DNA of 46,931 nt. Origin: CAJXVY01 sp965657575. Lineage in GTDB: Bacteria > Actinomycetota > Actinomycetes > Actinomycetales > Microbacteriaceae. Positions 32,369 to 40,254 of this stretch are shown one piece after another (position 1 is the stretch's first letter; every line of letters starts with the position of its first letter). A program made the position numbers and the translations under genes. The stretch is from NCBI GenBank assembly GCA_965657575.1, contig CBFHOK010000011.1:1-46931 (forward strand), in the 5' to 3' direction. The notes under the pieces were generated by a model. The model did not search any database. It worked only from the letters and a program-made list of their open reading frames with translations, and had not been told where the DNA came from.

Positions 32369-35354
32369 GAACCTGACCAACACGAATTAGATTTGGATTG
32401 CTGATGTCATTTTCTTCAATCAAGTCCCGATAGCTAACACCTAGACGGGAAGCGATTCTAAGCAATGTGTCGCCTGAACGCACGGTGTATGTCTCTGACT
32501 GAGATTGCTGGGCAGGAATTTCGACTGGAGCAGCCTCTTGCTCAACCTCCTGATTTGGAATTGTCAGCTTCTGGCCGACGAAAATCAAACCTGGATTCGA
32601 TAGGTTGCTAGCCTGGGCAACTTGCGCAACTGTAACTCCGAAACGACTTGCAATGGCTGCTACAGTGTCACCTCTTTGAACCCTGTATTCGATGCTTCCA
32701 GTAGTTAGATTTGGCTCTGGAGTTGGCTCAGGTTCAGGTTCAGGAGTAGGTTCGGAATCGCTCGGATCTACTACCGGATCAGCTTCTGAGTCAGCAGAAC
32801 CGGGGATAATCAACACCTGACCCACACGAATCAAATTCGGATTGGTTATGTTGTTTGCTGCAACAATCGCAGCAACCGTTGAACCTTGGCTGGCGGCAAT
32901 CTTTGATAGAAAGTCTCCTGGTTTGACGGTGTATCGCTTGCTCTCAGTCGGTGCCGTTGTAGGTTCATCAACTTCTGGTTCAGCTGGGCTTGCAGGTGCT
33001 TGCTCAGAGTTGTCACGGATGAAGTCGCCGATGGTTGCACCACTCTCGGTGACTATCGTTGTATCACTTGGCAATTCAGTTCCTGTCGGAATGGTGCTTG
33101 CAAAGAAATTAGTCACCCAGTTGTATCCCAGCGAATCTTCACTGAGAGACTCGTAGTCCTCGAAGTTTTTCAAAGCAAACTTCTGCTGGTTGACAACAAC
33201 AAAGATGTCACGATTCTCAGCTCTAATGAACTGAGTCATTGTTGTGTCCTGCTCGCCCAGAGCTAAACATGTCTCATCGGACAGAGTCACCGCTTGGCCA
33301 GGGTACTGATTGAATACCTGCGGACTTGTTGGGATGAGCTGACCCTGGTCTAAGAAGTAGGGGGTCCCATTACAACTCACCTTTGATGTGTTCAAAACCG
33401 CTTGGGTTTCAAATCTGTCCAAAAGTGAATCGCGGAAGGTGTAAACCTGGGTGTCAGTTACCGACTCGGCATGTGACTGACTTTGCAGAGGAATCTTTTT
33501 GCCGTTGTCGATCAAATATCTATCGCCGGCTGTCTGCGCCCTGACAACACTTCCGTCGGCGGCAGCTGCTCCAATGCTTGGCATACCTCTCAAAACTGAT
33601 TCAGGGATTATTACCGTGGGTCCAAGCAGACGATTGAACTCACTCAGCATTCCGCTTTGCAGAATCGTGTAGCGACCAGAATCAGCTGCAACAAATCTGT
33701 AAAACGAACCGGGGTATTGAATCACCATTGGGGCTTCCATTGAACCCTCAACGGTAGGAACCTTTTCCAAAAACTCTTGGCTTACCTTCGCGGGATTTGG
33801 ATGAAATTGCTGAACATTCTCTACCGCGATTTTTCCTTGACCGGTAAGCATGAAACCATCACCGTTAGGACCCTCAACAAACCCACTAAATGCGATCTGC
33901 TGACCCAGTGCATCATCAAGCTTTATCTCGGCCTGCGGCCGATCAAACCAAGTGGTGATCTTGAGCTCGGCGGCCATCTCGGGCTGAATCAGATAAAGAC
34001 CGTTTGCCTCAACCAGTGCTAGACGATTATCGCCCTCAATTTCAAAAACACTGAGATTACTGGTTAGAGGTGCTCCGGGTTCCAATGAAGGGAGCTTGGC
34101 AAGATTAGCTGTTATTGGCTCTGGTATTACAGCAGCAACCTTTTGCAAAGCCAGCGGGTCGAACACTTTTCGATACTGCCCATTTTCAACCCAATACTGT
34201 CCTGAAGATGTCTCCAAAAGCTGGCTGATTTGACCACCAAATTCAAATTCCAAAAGCTGGCTGCTTGGCAGCATTAGCTTGTTCTGACAATCCAGTCCAA
34301 ATTCACTTGCTAGCTCACAATTTGGAACCAGGTATCTTTGATCTCCGGCCAGCAAGAAAAGCTCTTTAGTTGCTGAGGACTCAACCAGCAACTTCATCTC
34401 TCCACCGTCAGTGAAACTATTTAGATAAGGCTCAGAGATCTCGCCAACCGGACCAAGAGCATCTAAAGCAGCCAACTGGTCAGGGTCGCTAATTAGGAAT
34501 CTTTGGGAACCGCTGATTACGTATAGAGGACCACCTCTAGTTTGCAACAGGTAGCTGCCGCCAATAGGGGATCCAAACCAATCGTGGAAGAACCTCCAGA
34601 AGTTTCTGTTTCCATAGGCACTACAACTGTCACCTGTCCCGTACATATTGTCCAAAGCCGCCTTGTTAGGCGTGTAGGGGGTGTAGTAATAAAGGTTTGC
34701 TGTTGCTTGGCTTTTCAGCTCAAAGCTCTTCGTTCCGCACGAACTTCTGGGGCTGTAACGGACATTTACAGTCCTTCCCGGACGAAGCCAGGTAAAGGAA
34801 CCCTCTGGGTTTCCATACCATTGCAGCTGGCTAGCTCCCCGGTAAACCTGATTGAAAAGCCCCACGTAGACCTTTCCACAAATACCGGGATCGCTATCGG
34901 GACATCCATAGCCCATGGCTGCGCGGTACATATAAGGAGTTGGCTTAGAGCTTGTGACCAAACCCTGTTCTTTTTGAAGGGTGACAATCAAAACCTTGGG
35001 GTTTATGCCACAAGCATTTGCTACATCGTGAATAATCTGAGCCGCACTTGCATTGCTTCTGGCGGGAATCGCTTCACATCTACCCGCAACCGCATCCATT
35101 GCGGGGGTGTCCATCTTGTAATCTTTCAAGCAGTCTGGATCGCCGGCATCTGCTCTACAGTTTTCAACCCTGGAATCTAAAAACTCTTGGATCTGCTCAA
35201 CGGTCATTGTTCCAAAGTCAAAAAACACGCTGTCAGAAATAATCAGCCCAGGATCAAAAGCTGATCCCGGCGGAGCTGCATCAGCCTGCTGTGCTGGCAC
35301 GAAAAGTGCTGAGAGCAGAGAAAGGGAACCTACTAGGGTAAAGAATTTTTTCAC
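32355..35354 (-). CDS. Large secreted protein: lysozyme-like N-domain, beta repeats, three LysM
   Basis: The 999-aa product has a signal peptide (cleavage near AQQADA). An N-terminal globular domain (about 30-270) carries NPKVLIVTLQKEQGL, reminiscent of the catalytic-Glu helix of lysozyme-like enzymes, several cysteines, and ends FFHDWFGSP. Then come about six degenerate 70-90-residue beta repeats around motifs such as LYVISGSQRFLIS and LFLLAGDQRYLVP, followed by an acidic EPTPEP-type linker. Three LysM domains lie at about 808-851, 890-933 and 956-999, the usual peptidoglycan-binding anchors. It starts with GTG directly after the lipoprotein stop. A wall-bound muralytic or adhesive protein is likely; activity is inferred. 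Confidence 0.8.
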   Translation of the reverse strand: MKKFFTLVGSLSLLSALFVPAQQADAAPPGSAFDPGLIISDSVFFDFGTMTVEQIQEFLDSRVENCRADAGDPDCLKDYKMDTPAMDAVAGRCEAIPARSNASAAQIIHDVANACGINPKVLIVTLQKEQGLVTSSKPTPYMYRAAMGYGCPDSDPGICGKVYVGLFNQVYRGASQLQWYGNPEGSFTWLRPGRTVNVRYSPRSSCGTKSFELKSQATANLYYYTPYTPNKAALDNMYGTGDSCSAYGNRNFWRFFHDWFGSPIGGSYLLQTRGGPLYVISGSQRFLISDPDQLAALDALGPVGEISEPYLNSFTDGGEMKLLVESSATKELFLLAGDQRYLVPNCELASEFGLDCQNKLMLPSSQLLEFEFGGQISQLLETSSGQYWVENGQYRKVFDPLALQKVAAVIPEPITANLAKLPSLEPGAPLTSNLSVFEIEGDNRLALVEANGLYLIQPEMAAELKITTWFDRPQAEIKLDDALGQQIAFSGFVEGPNGDGFMLTGQGKIAVENVQQFHPNPAKVSQEFLEKVPTVEGSMEAPMVIQYPGSFYRFVAADSGRYTILQSGMLSEFNRLLGPTVIIPESVLRGMPSIGAAAADGSVVRAQTAGDRYLIDNGKKIPLQSQSHAESVTDTQVYTFRDSLLDRFETQAVLNTSKVSCNGTPYFLDQGQLIPTSPQVFNQYPGQAVTLSDETCLALGEQDTTMTQFIRAENRDIFVVVNQQKFALKNFEDYESLSEDSLGYNWVTNFFASTIPTGTELPSDTTIVTESGATIGDFIRDNSEQAPASPAEPEVDEPTTAPTESKRYTVKPGDFLSKIAASQGSTVAAIVAANNITNPNLIRVGQVLIIPGSADSEADPVVDPSDSEPTPEPEPEPTPEPNLTTGSIEYRVQRGDTVAAIASRFGVTVAQVAQASNLSNPGLIFVGQKLTIPNQEVEQEAAPVEIPAQQSQSETYTVRSGDTLLRIASRLGVSYRDLIEENDISNPNLIRVGQVLRVP
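32358..32933 (-). repeat. Three LysM-coding repeats with a repetitive Pro-Glu linker
   Basis: LysM units are encoded at about 32802-32933, 32556-32687 and 32358-32489. Each is 44 codons and shares the pattern GDTL..IA......NPNLI.VGQ.L.IP. Between the first and second lies a short GGTTCA-rich tandem stretch (about 32710-32760) coding the EP-rich linker, a place where length could vary between strains. Confidence 0.75.
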
Positions 35355-35897
35355 TTAGGGAATCACCACCGAAACTGCTTGACTCTCGCCCTGGTAACGC
35401 TCCGAGAGATAACTCACGGTCACAACTGCCGTTCCTCCTGGAAGGTCGGAGAGGGGAATATCAATTGGAGCGCATTGGGTATAGCTGCTTGAACGGTTGG
35501 CACCAACTGTTGCCTCCGTTGAGAAATCACCTGCCAGTAATTTCATAGTGCACTCTCCTCCATCTTCAACCACATCAAAAACCTGTGCTATCACCTCTAG
35601 CTGACCTTCGTCCTCGTATGCCATGGCACTAATAACCTCGACATTTACTTCACTTCGTTCAATGGGTTCTTCAGTTTCAGACTCAGCCCCTGTATCTGTC
35701 TCGGCATCGGGTGTTGAGTCCTCTGGTCGCTCCGGTTCCACCTCAGGCTCGGGGTCTAGTTCATTAACGTCGGAGGAGTCAGTCTCGTTATCAATTTCAA
35801 TTGGGGTTGGCTGCGCATTCCAACTGGGGACAAAGGCGGAGCAACCGCTCAGGGTGAGGCCGGCCAAAACGGCAATGATAAAAGCTTTCCAGCGCAT
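35355..35897 (-). CDS. Lipoprotein with acidic linker, function unknown
   Basis: From ATG 35895-35897 the product is 180 aa. The signal peptide ends in lipobox LTLSGC. A very acidic, low-complexity spacer follows (about residues 35-85, rich in Glu, Asp, Pro, Thr), then a beta-rich domain with two cysteines (GGECTMKL and YTQCAP) that could form a disulfide. AGGAGG 6 nt before the ATG decides the start; a TTG at 35912 overlaps that site. The LysM gene follows without a gap, so both are probably made together for the cell surface. Confidence 0.78.
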   Translation of the reverse strand: MRWKAFIIAVLAGLTLSGCSAFVPSWNAQPTPIEIDNETDSSDVNELDPEPEVEPERPEDSTPDAETDTGAESETEEPIERSEVNVEVISAMAYEDEGQLEVIAQVFDVVEDGGECTMKLLAGDFSTEATVGANRSSSYTQCAPIDIPLSDLPGGTAVVTVSYLSERYQGESQAVSVVIP

Positions 35898-35969
35898 GAC
35901 AGACCTCCTCAAAACTAAAGCTTAATTTTTAACTAGAAGGTTTAGGTTGATGCGTGTCGGCGTGGCGGT

Positions 35970-36458
35970 TTACTCTAAGGAATCTTTCAGCTTCTGGTTT
36001 TTCTGCTGAACCTGAACTTTTAGCTCACTTCTGTACAGATCCATCTTTGCCAGAAGCTCAGCATCTGATGATGCAAGGATACGTAAGGCCATCAGTGCCG
36101 CGTTTTTTGCACCATCAATTGCCATGGTTGCAACTGGAACCCCAGCTGGCATTTGTGCGATTGAAAGCAGCGAGTCAATGCCCTCCAGGTTTTTCAGAGA
36201 GATAGGCACGCCTATGACGGGCAGTGAAGTTGCTGAGGCAACCATTCCAGGTAGGTGAGCTGCGCCTCCAGCTCCAGCAATAATCACTCGAATACCCCTG
36301 CTAGCTGCCTTTGCGGACCAATCCAACATTGCATCGGGGGTTCTGTGAGCACTGAGCACCTCAACTTCAGGCTCAAAACCAAACTCCAAAAGAGTTTCGC
36401 GGGCTTGCTCAAGGATTCTCCAATCGGAGTCCGAACCCATCACGATAGCTATGCTCAC
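35970..36458 (-). CDS. purE: N5-carboxyaminoimidazole ribonucleotide mutase
   Basis: PurE rearranges N5-CAIR to CAIR in purine synthesis. The 162-aa protein carries the class I signature: IVMGSDSDW (5-13), SAHRTPD (about 40-46), IAGAGGAAHLPGM (about 60-72) and PVIGVPI. It starts with GTG, 9 nt after purK. Last gene of birA-purK-purE. Confidence 0.97.
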   Translation of the reverse strand: MSIAIVMGSDSDWRILEQARETLLEFGFEPEVEVLSAHRTPDAMLDWSAKAASRGIRVIIAGAGGAAHLPGMVASATSLPVIGVPISLKNLEGIDSLLSIAQMPAGVPVATMAIDGAKNAALMALRILASSDAELLAKMDLYRSELKVQVQQKNQKLKDSLE

Positions 36459-36467
36459 GAGCTAATC

Positions 36468-37586
36468 CTATGACCCACTAATCACCGCTGCTGCCAGAAG
36501 TGCCCGCGATTTGGCAGTTTCCAAATCATCGCCAACAACGGTTATGTGACCCATTTTTCTTCCAACTCTCGGAGTTTTGCCATAGGTATGAATCTTTGCC
36601 TCCGGGAATCGGTGCATTGTGGCTTCAAAGTTATCCACGAAATTTGTGTTCGATTCAATGCCCAAAAGATTTACCATCACTGCATGCTCACTTGTCATAT
36701 CGGTAAGCCCCAGAGGCAAATCCAATACCGCTCGCAGGTGCTGTTCGAATTGTGAGGTGATGCTTGCGTCAATGGTGAAGTGGCCTGAATTATGAGGGCG
36801 CATTGCAAGTTCGTTTATGAGCAACTCTCCATTTGCGGTTTGGAACATCTCCACCGCCATCACACCGGTCACCCCAAGCTCTTCCGATATTTTTCTGGCT
36901 ATTTCCAGAGCTTTTTCCTGATCGACCTCTGGTGCCGGTGCCAACACCTGCGAGCAGACACCGTTTTTTTGAACGGTTTCAACTGCAGGCCAGGCTCGCC
37001 ACTCACCACTTGGACGCCGTGCTGATAGCACCGCTATCTCAGATTCAAACTCAACAAGCTGTTCGGCGAGCAGTGAGCCCCCAAGCCTGCCAAGCTTTTC
37101 AAACCAGTCCCCCACCTGCTCTGAGCTCTCGACGAGGCGAACACCCTTGCCGTCATATCCCCCGATTGGAGTTTTGACGATTACCCTGCCTGAATTTTCA
37201 GTAATGAACTTATCTAGTTCAGCTGCAGTTTTACATTCAGCCCAATTGGGCATTGGTAAGCCAGCCTCAGAAAGTCGCTTCCTCATCAGCAACTTGTTTT
37301 GAGCAAATACCAGCGCCTTCGAAGGAGGCTGAATACTGACTCCAATTCGCTCTAGCTGGTCCAATGCCTGAATGGGAACGTGCTCGTGATCAAAGGTTAT
37401 TACATCAACCCCGTCAGCAAACCAGCCAAGTTCCTCAGCCTCGGTGTAATCACCGACAGTTACCGTTGCAAGCTTCGCCGACATCCCCTCTTGCTCTGCA
37501 AAAACCTTAACATCCAACCCAAGGGCAATTGCCTCAGGAATCATCATCCTGGCCAGCTGACCGCCGCCTATCACGCCAACTCTCAA
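36468..37586 (-). CDS. purK: N5-carboxyaminoimidazole ribonucleotide synthase
   Basis: ATP-grasp enzyme joining AIR and bicarbonate, the step before PurE. The 372-aa protein begins GVIGGGQLARMM, has the ATP-grasp loop IVKTPIGGYDGKGV near residue 140, GSLLAEQLVEFESEIAV, and the metal site NELAMRPHNSGHFTID near 265. It overlaps birA by ATGA (37583-37586). Confidence 0.97.
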   Translation of the reverse strand: MRVGVIGGGQLARMMIPEAIALGLDVKVFAEQEGMSAKLATVTVGDYTEAEELGWFADGVDVITFDHEHVPIQALDQLERIGVSIQPPSKALVFAQNKLLMRKRLSEAGLPMPNWAECKTAAELDKFITENSGRVIVKTPIGGYDGKGVRLVESSEQVGDWFEKLGRLGGSLLAEQLVEFESEIAVLSARRPSGEWRAWPAVETVQKNGVCSQVLAPAPEVDQEKALEIARKISEELGVTGVMAVEMFQTANGELLINELAMRPHNSGHFTIDASITSQFEQHLRAVLDLPLGLTDMTSEHAVMVNLLGIESNTNFVDNFEATMHRFPEAKIHTYGKTPRVGRKMGHITVVGDDLETAKSRALLAAAVISGS

Positions 37587-38311
37587 TCGATAACTCCTCT
37601 CAGATGCACTATGTCCCCGGCTGAAACTGTTTTATCCCCATGGTCTAAAACAAGTCTTCCCTGAGTGTCGATGTCCGTTGCAACACCTTCGAATTGACCC
37701 TGATCGGTAGTGACCCGAATCCTTTTTCCAAGGGTATGCGATAAAGACCGCAGATCACCCAAAACCGCCGAGACACCATTTGTCTCAAACTCCCTGCGAA
37801 GCTCTGAAAAGTTCTCAAGAATGGAGGATAGCTGCAGGTCGTAATCAGTTTTTACCGCTAGCTCAGACAGTGAGATCGAATTTTCAATATCCACCGCTGA
37901 CAAATTCAAACCAATACCGACTACTAAATAATCACCGCCAGACTGCCCAAGAATTCCAGCAAGCTTTCTCTCTTGCACCAAAACATCATTGGGCCATTTC
38001 AAACCTGCATCCAGCTGCTGCCCACGAAGAGATTTAACTGCTGCCAGAGCTAACAGGATTCCATACCACTGAGCGGCGGAGGCGGGTTTACGAATAAGAA
38101 TCGAGCTTGCAAGCGATGAACCCTTGGGGGAGACCCACTGACGTTCATTTCTTCCCCGCCCAGCTGTTTGCCAAGATGTAGAGACGACCGTCATGTCTGG
38201 AAAATGTCTTGCATCATCACTGGCTTTTTTCATTAAGAATTCATTGGTGGAGTCCAGCTGATCAAAATATAAGAGCTTATTTGCGAAGCCTGCGGATAAA
38301 TTAAGTTCCAT
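37583..38311 (-). CDS. birA: Biotin--[acetyl-CoA-carboxylase] ligase
   Basis: Attaches biotin to the carboxylase carrier domain, here presumably AccA at 43712. The 242-aa protein has the biotinyl-AMP loop GRGRNERQWVSPKGSS (about 51-66), the LKWPNDVLV segment near 105 and KLAGILGQ. It lacks an N-terminal helix-turn-helix, so it should not be a repressor. AAGGGA is 4-5 nt upstream of the ATG. It is divergent from accD, its functional partner. Confidence 0.95.
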   Translation of the reverse strand: MELNLSAGFANKLLYFDQLDSTNEFLMKKASDDARHFPDMTVVSTSWQTAGRGRNERQWVSPKGSSLASSILIRKPASAAQWYGILLALAAVKSLRGQQLDAGLKWPNDVLVQERKLAGILGQSGGDYLVVGIGLNLSAVDIENSISLSELAVKTDYDLQLSSILENFSELRREFETNGVSAVLGDLRSLSHTLGKRIRVTTDQGQFEGVATDIDTQGRLVLDHGDKTVSAGDIVHLRGVID

Positions 38312-38332
38312 GCATTCCCTTCATGCAATGCA
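38311..38332. promoter_or_regulatory. Inverted repeat in the birA/accD divergent region
   Basis: TGCATT (38311-38316), 10 bp, then AATGCA (38327-38332) is a perfect 6+6 repeat overlapping the birA start. A third TGCA lies inside (CATGCA). TAAAGT at 38341-38346 could be the accD -10. The repeat might be an operator for biotin or lipid control; it does not resemble the E. coli BirA site. Confidence 0.3.
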
Positions 38333-38373
38333 AACATTACTAAAGTAGTGCGCATCACGAAGTTGGAGATATC

Positions 38374-39954
38374 TTGATAGAGAATCCAGAGCTGGAAACA
38401 ACGGCAGGCAAAATTGCCGACCTCAAAAACCGATACCAAGAGGCGATGAACGGTGCCGGCGATGAAGCAATTGCCAAACAAAAAGCCAAGGGAAAGCAAA
38501 CTGCCAGGGAGCGTGTTGAGCAGCTTTTAGATGCCGGAAGCTTTGTTGAAATTGACGAGTTCGTAAGAGACAGGGCTAACGGCGATAAGCCAAGACCATA
38601 CGGAGACAGCGTTGTCACAGGCCTTGGCACCATTCACGGAAAACAGGTCGCGATTTACAGTCAAGACTTCACAATTTTTGGTGGTTCTTTGGGTGAGGCT
38701 GCCGGAAACAAAATCATCAAAATCATGCAGATTGCAATCGATACCGGTGTTCCAGTAATTGGAATCTTGGATAGCGGTGGAGCCCGCATCCAAGAGGGAG
38801 TTATCGCTTTGGGTAAATACGGGGAAATCTTTAGAAAAAATACCTTGGCCAGCGGTGTAGTCCCGCAAATCTCGATAGTAATGGGGCCCGCAGCTGGTGG
38901 CGCTGTTTATTCGCCAGCACTTACTGATTTTGTGGTGATGGTTGATAAAACCTCAAATATGTTCGTAACCGGCCCAGATGTAATCAAGACGGTAACCGGC
39001 GAAGAAGTTGGCATGGAAGAGCTGGGTGGAGCGAGGGCCCACAACGAAACAAGTGGTGTTGCTCACTACCTAGCAGAGGATGAACCGGATGCAATTGACT
39101 ACGTTCGAACTCTGGTCGGATTCCTGCCTGAGAACAATATGTCCGAGGCTAAAACATACGAACCAGCCCATGAGCTAGAAATCACAGAACAGGATCTGAA
39201 GCTCAATGAGCTCATTCCAGATAGCCCGAATCAGCCCTATGACATGCATGCAGTTATTGAGGCGACTGTCGATGACGGTGATTTCTTGGAGGTTCAACCG
39301 CTTTATGCACCAAACATAATTATTGGATTTGCCAGGGTGGACGGAAGAACTGTTGGCATCGTTGCCAACCAACCACTGCAAATGGCAGGAACTCTGAACA
39401 TTGATGCTGGGGAAAAAGCGGCCAGGTTTGTCAGGTTCTGCGATAGCTTCAATATTCCGATTCTGACACTTGTAGATGTCCCCGGATATCTGCCAGGAAC
39501 CGATCAGGAATGGGCAGGGGTTATCCGACGAGGAGCGAAGCTTTTATACGCATACGCTGAAGCAACCGTTCCGCTAATAACGGTCATCACCAGAAAAGCC
39601 TACGGTGGTGCATACATCGTGATGGGAAGCAAACAGCTGGGTGCTGACATCAACCTTGCCTGGCCAACAGCGGAGATTGCCGTAATGGGTGGTCAGGGTG
39701 CAGTAAATATTCTGTATAGAGACAAAATCAAACAGGCAGCTGAGGCCGGTGAAGATGTCGAGTCAGTAAGGGCCAAGCTTGCAAAGGAATACACCTACAG
39801 CGTTGCAAGTCCGTTCTTGGCCGCTGAAAGGGGTGAACTGGATGGAATCATTGAACCTTCGCACACCCGAACAAGCGTTATCAAGGCTCTCCGAGCACTT
39901 AAGACCAAGAGAGCGGAACTGCCCCCGAAGAAGCACGGAAACATCCCTCTCTAA
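38374..39954 (+). CDS. accD: Acyl-CoA (propionyl/acetyl-CoA) carboxylase beta subunit
   Basis: Carboxyltransferase subunit forming malonyl- or methylmalonyl-CoA with the AccA biotin subunit. The 526-aa protein has the crotonase-like double domain: GRARE-type KGKQTARERVEQLLDAGSF, GILDSGGARIQEG (about 128-140), MGPAAGGAVYSPA, and the C-terminal DVPGYLPGTDQEWAGVIRRGAKLLYAYAEATVP, AYGGAYIVMGSK and AVMGGQGAVNILYR. The start is TTG with GGAG 5 nt upstream. Most like the AccD5 group by gene order (birA, accD, accE, maf). Confidence 0.95.
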   Translation: MIENPELETTAGKIADLKNRYQEAMNGAGDEAIAKQKAKGKQTARERVEQLLDAGSFVEIDEFVRDRANGDKPRPYGDSVVTGLGTIHGKQVAIYSQDFTIFGGSLGEAAGNKIIKIMQIAIDTGVPVIGILDSGGARIQEGVIALGKYGEIFRKNTLASGVVPQISIVMGPAAGGAVYSPALTDFVVMVDKTSNMFVTGPDVIKTVTGEEVGMEELGGARAHNETSGVAHYLAEDEPDAIDYVRTLVGFLPENNMSEAKTYEPAHELEITEQDLKLNELIPDSPNQPYDMHAVIEATVDDGDFLEVQPLYAPNIIIGFARVDGRTVGIVANQPLQMAGTLNIDAGEKAARFVRFCDSFNIPILTLVDVPGYLPGTDQEWAGVIRRGAKLLYAYAEATVPLITVITRKAYGGAYIVMGSKQLGADINLAWPTAEIAVMGGQGAVNILYRDKIKQAAEAGEDVESVRAKLAKEYTYSVASPFLAAERGELDGIIEPSHTRTSVIKALRALKTKRAELPPKKHGNIPL

Positions 39955-40115
39955 TGACAGATATTAGGTTCAAAACCAGTTTGAGCAACCCTAAAAAAGC
40001 TGCTGTCAAGGCAGTGATAGAGCAGTTGGAACATCTCTCGGTATCAAGCTCCGAGAAACAAATGAACAACTGGGTGAATGATTCAAAGATACGGAAATTA
40101 CCCAAAAAACTCTGA
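39954..40115 (+). CDS. accE: Acyl-CoA carboxylase epsilon-like small subunit
   Basis: A 53-codon frame begins at an ATG that shares a base with the accD stop (TAATG) and ends TGA 40113-40115. The product starts IRFKTSLSNPKKAAVKAV, like the IRV..GNPT.EE.AA opening of AccE/PccE proteins, and has a single Trp40 before a basic end. Small epsilon subunits stabilise the actinobacterial carboxylase complex and follow accD directly, as here. It is diverged and shorter than usual, so the name rests on position plus weak similarity. Confidence 0.7.
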   Translation: MTDIRFKTSLSNPKKAAVKAVIEQLEHLSVSSSEKQMNNWVNDSKIRKLPKKL

Positions 40116-40129
40116 TTTCTGCGTTTTTC

Positions 40130-40184
40130 CTTGTCCCCCATTTAGCTGAACGCCAATTGGCAAAAATCGGTATCTTGTCCCCCA
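40130..40184. repeat. 11-bp direct repeat in the accE/kinase intergenic region
   Basis: CTTGTCCCCCA occurs at 40130-40140 and again at 40174-40184, 44 bp apart start to start, in the 137-bp gap after accE. That spacing is near four helical turns. TTGACA occurs at 40190-40195 but no matching -10 follows. Nothing else is recognised in the gap apart from the terminator. Confidence 0.4.
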
Positions 40185-40206
40185 CTCCCTTGACAGACTA
40201 GAAATT

Positions 40207-40254
40207 GTCCGGGCCGGGTGGCAGTTGGGGGGCTACCCGTTTCGGACTTTTTTT
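40207..40254 (+). terminator. Rho-independent terminator of accD-accE
   Basis: GTCCG (40207-40211) pairs with CGGAC (40243-40247), and inside it GGGT/ACCC extends an interrupted GC-rich stem. Seven T's follow (40248-40254). It points with accD-accE and its T-run overlaps the stop codon of the convergent kinase-like gene. It is the only clear intrinsic terminator I found in the window. Confidence 0.75.

Noticed and set aside
32358..32933. CRISPR-like or tandem DNA repeats
   Set aside because: The periodicity comes from three diverged LysM coding units and an EP-rich linker; spacing and sequence do not fit a CRISPR array.
34542..35180. 212-codon plus-strand frame opposite the LysM protein
   Set aside because: Antisense to well-formed coding sequence of the N-terminal domain; no ribosome-binding site or recognisable motif.
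40141..40184. Minus-strand gene starting at GTGGGGGACAAG or ATGGGGGACAAG
   Set aside because: Both starts are the 11-bp direct repeat; the frames run antisense through accE and accD and have no coding character.
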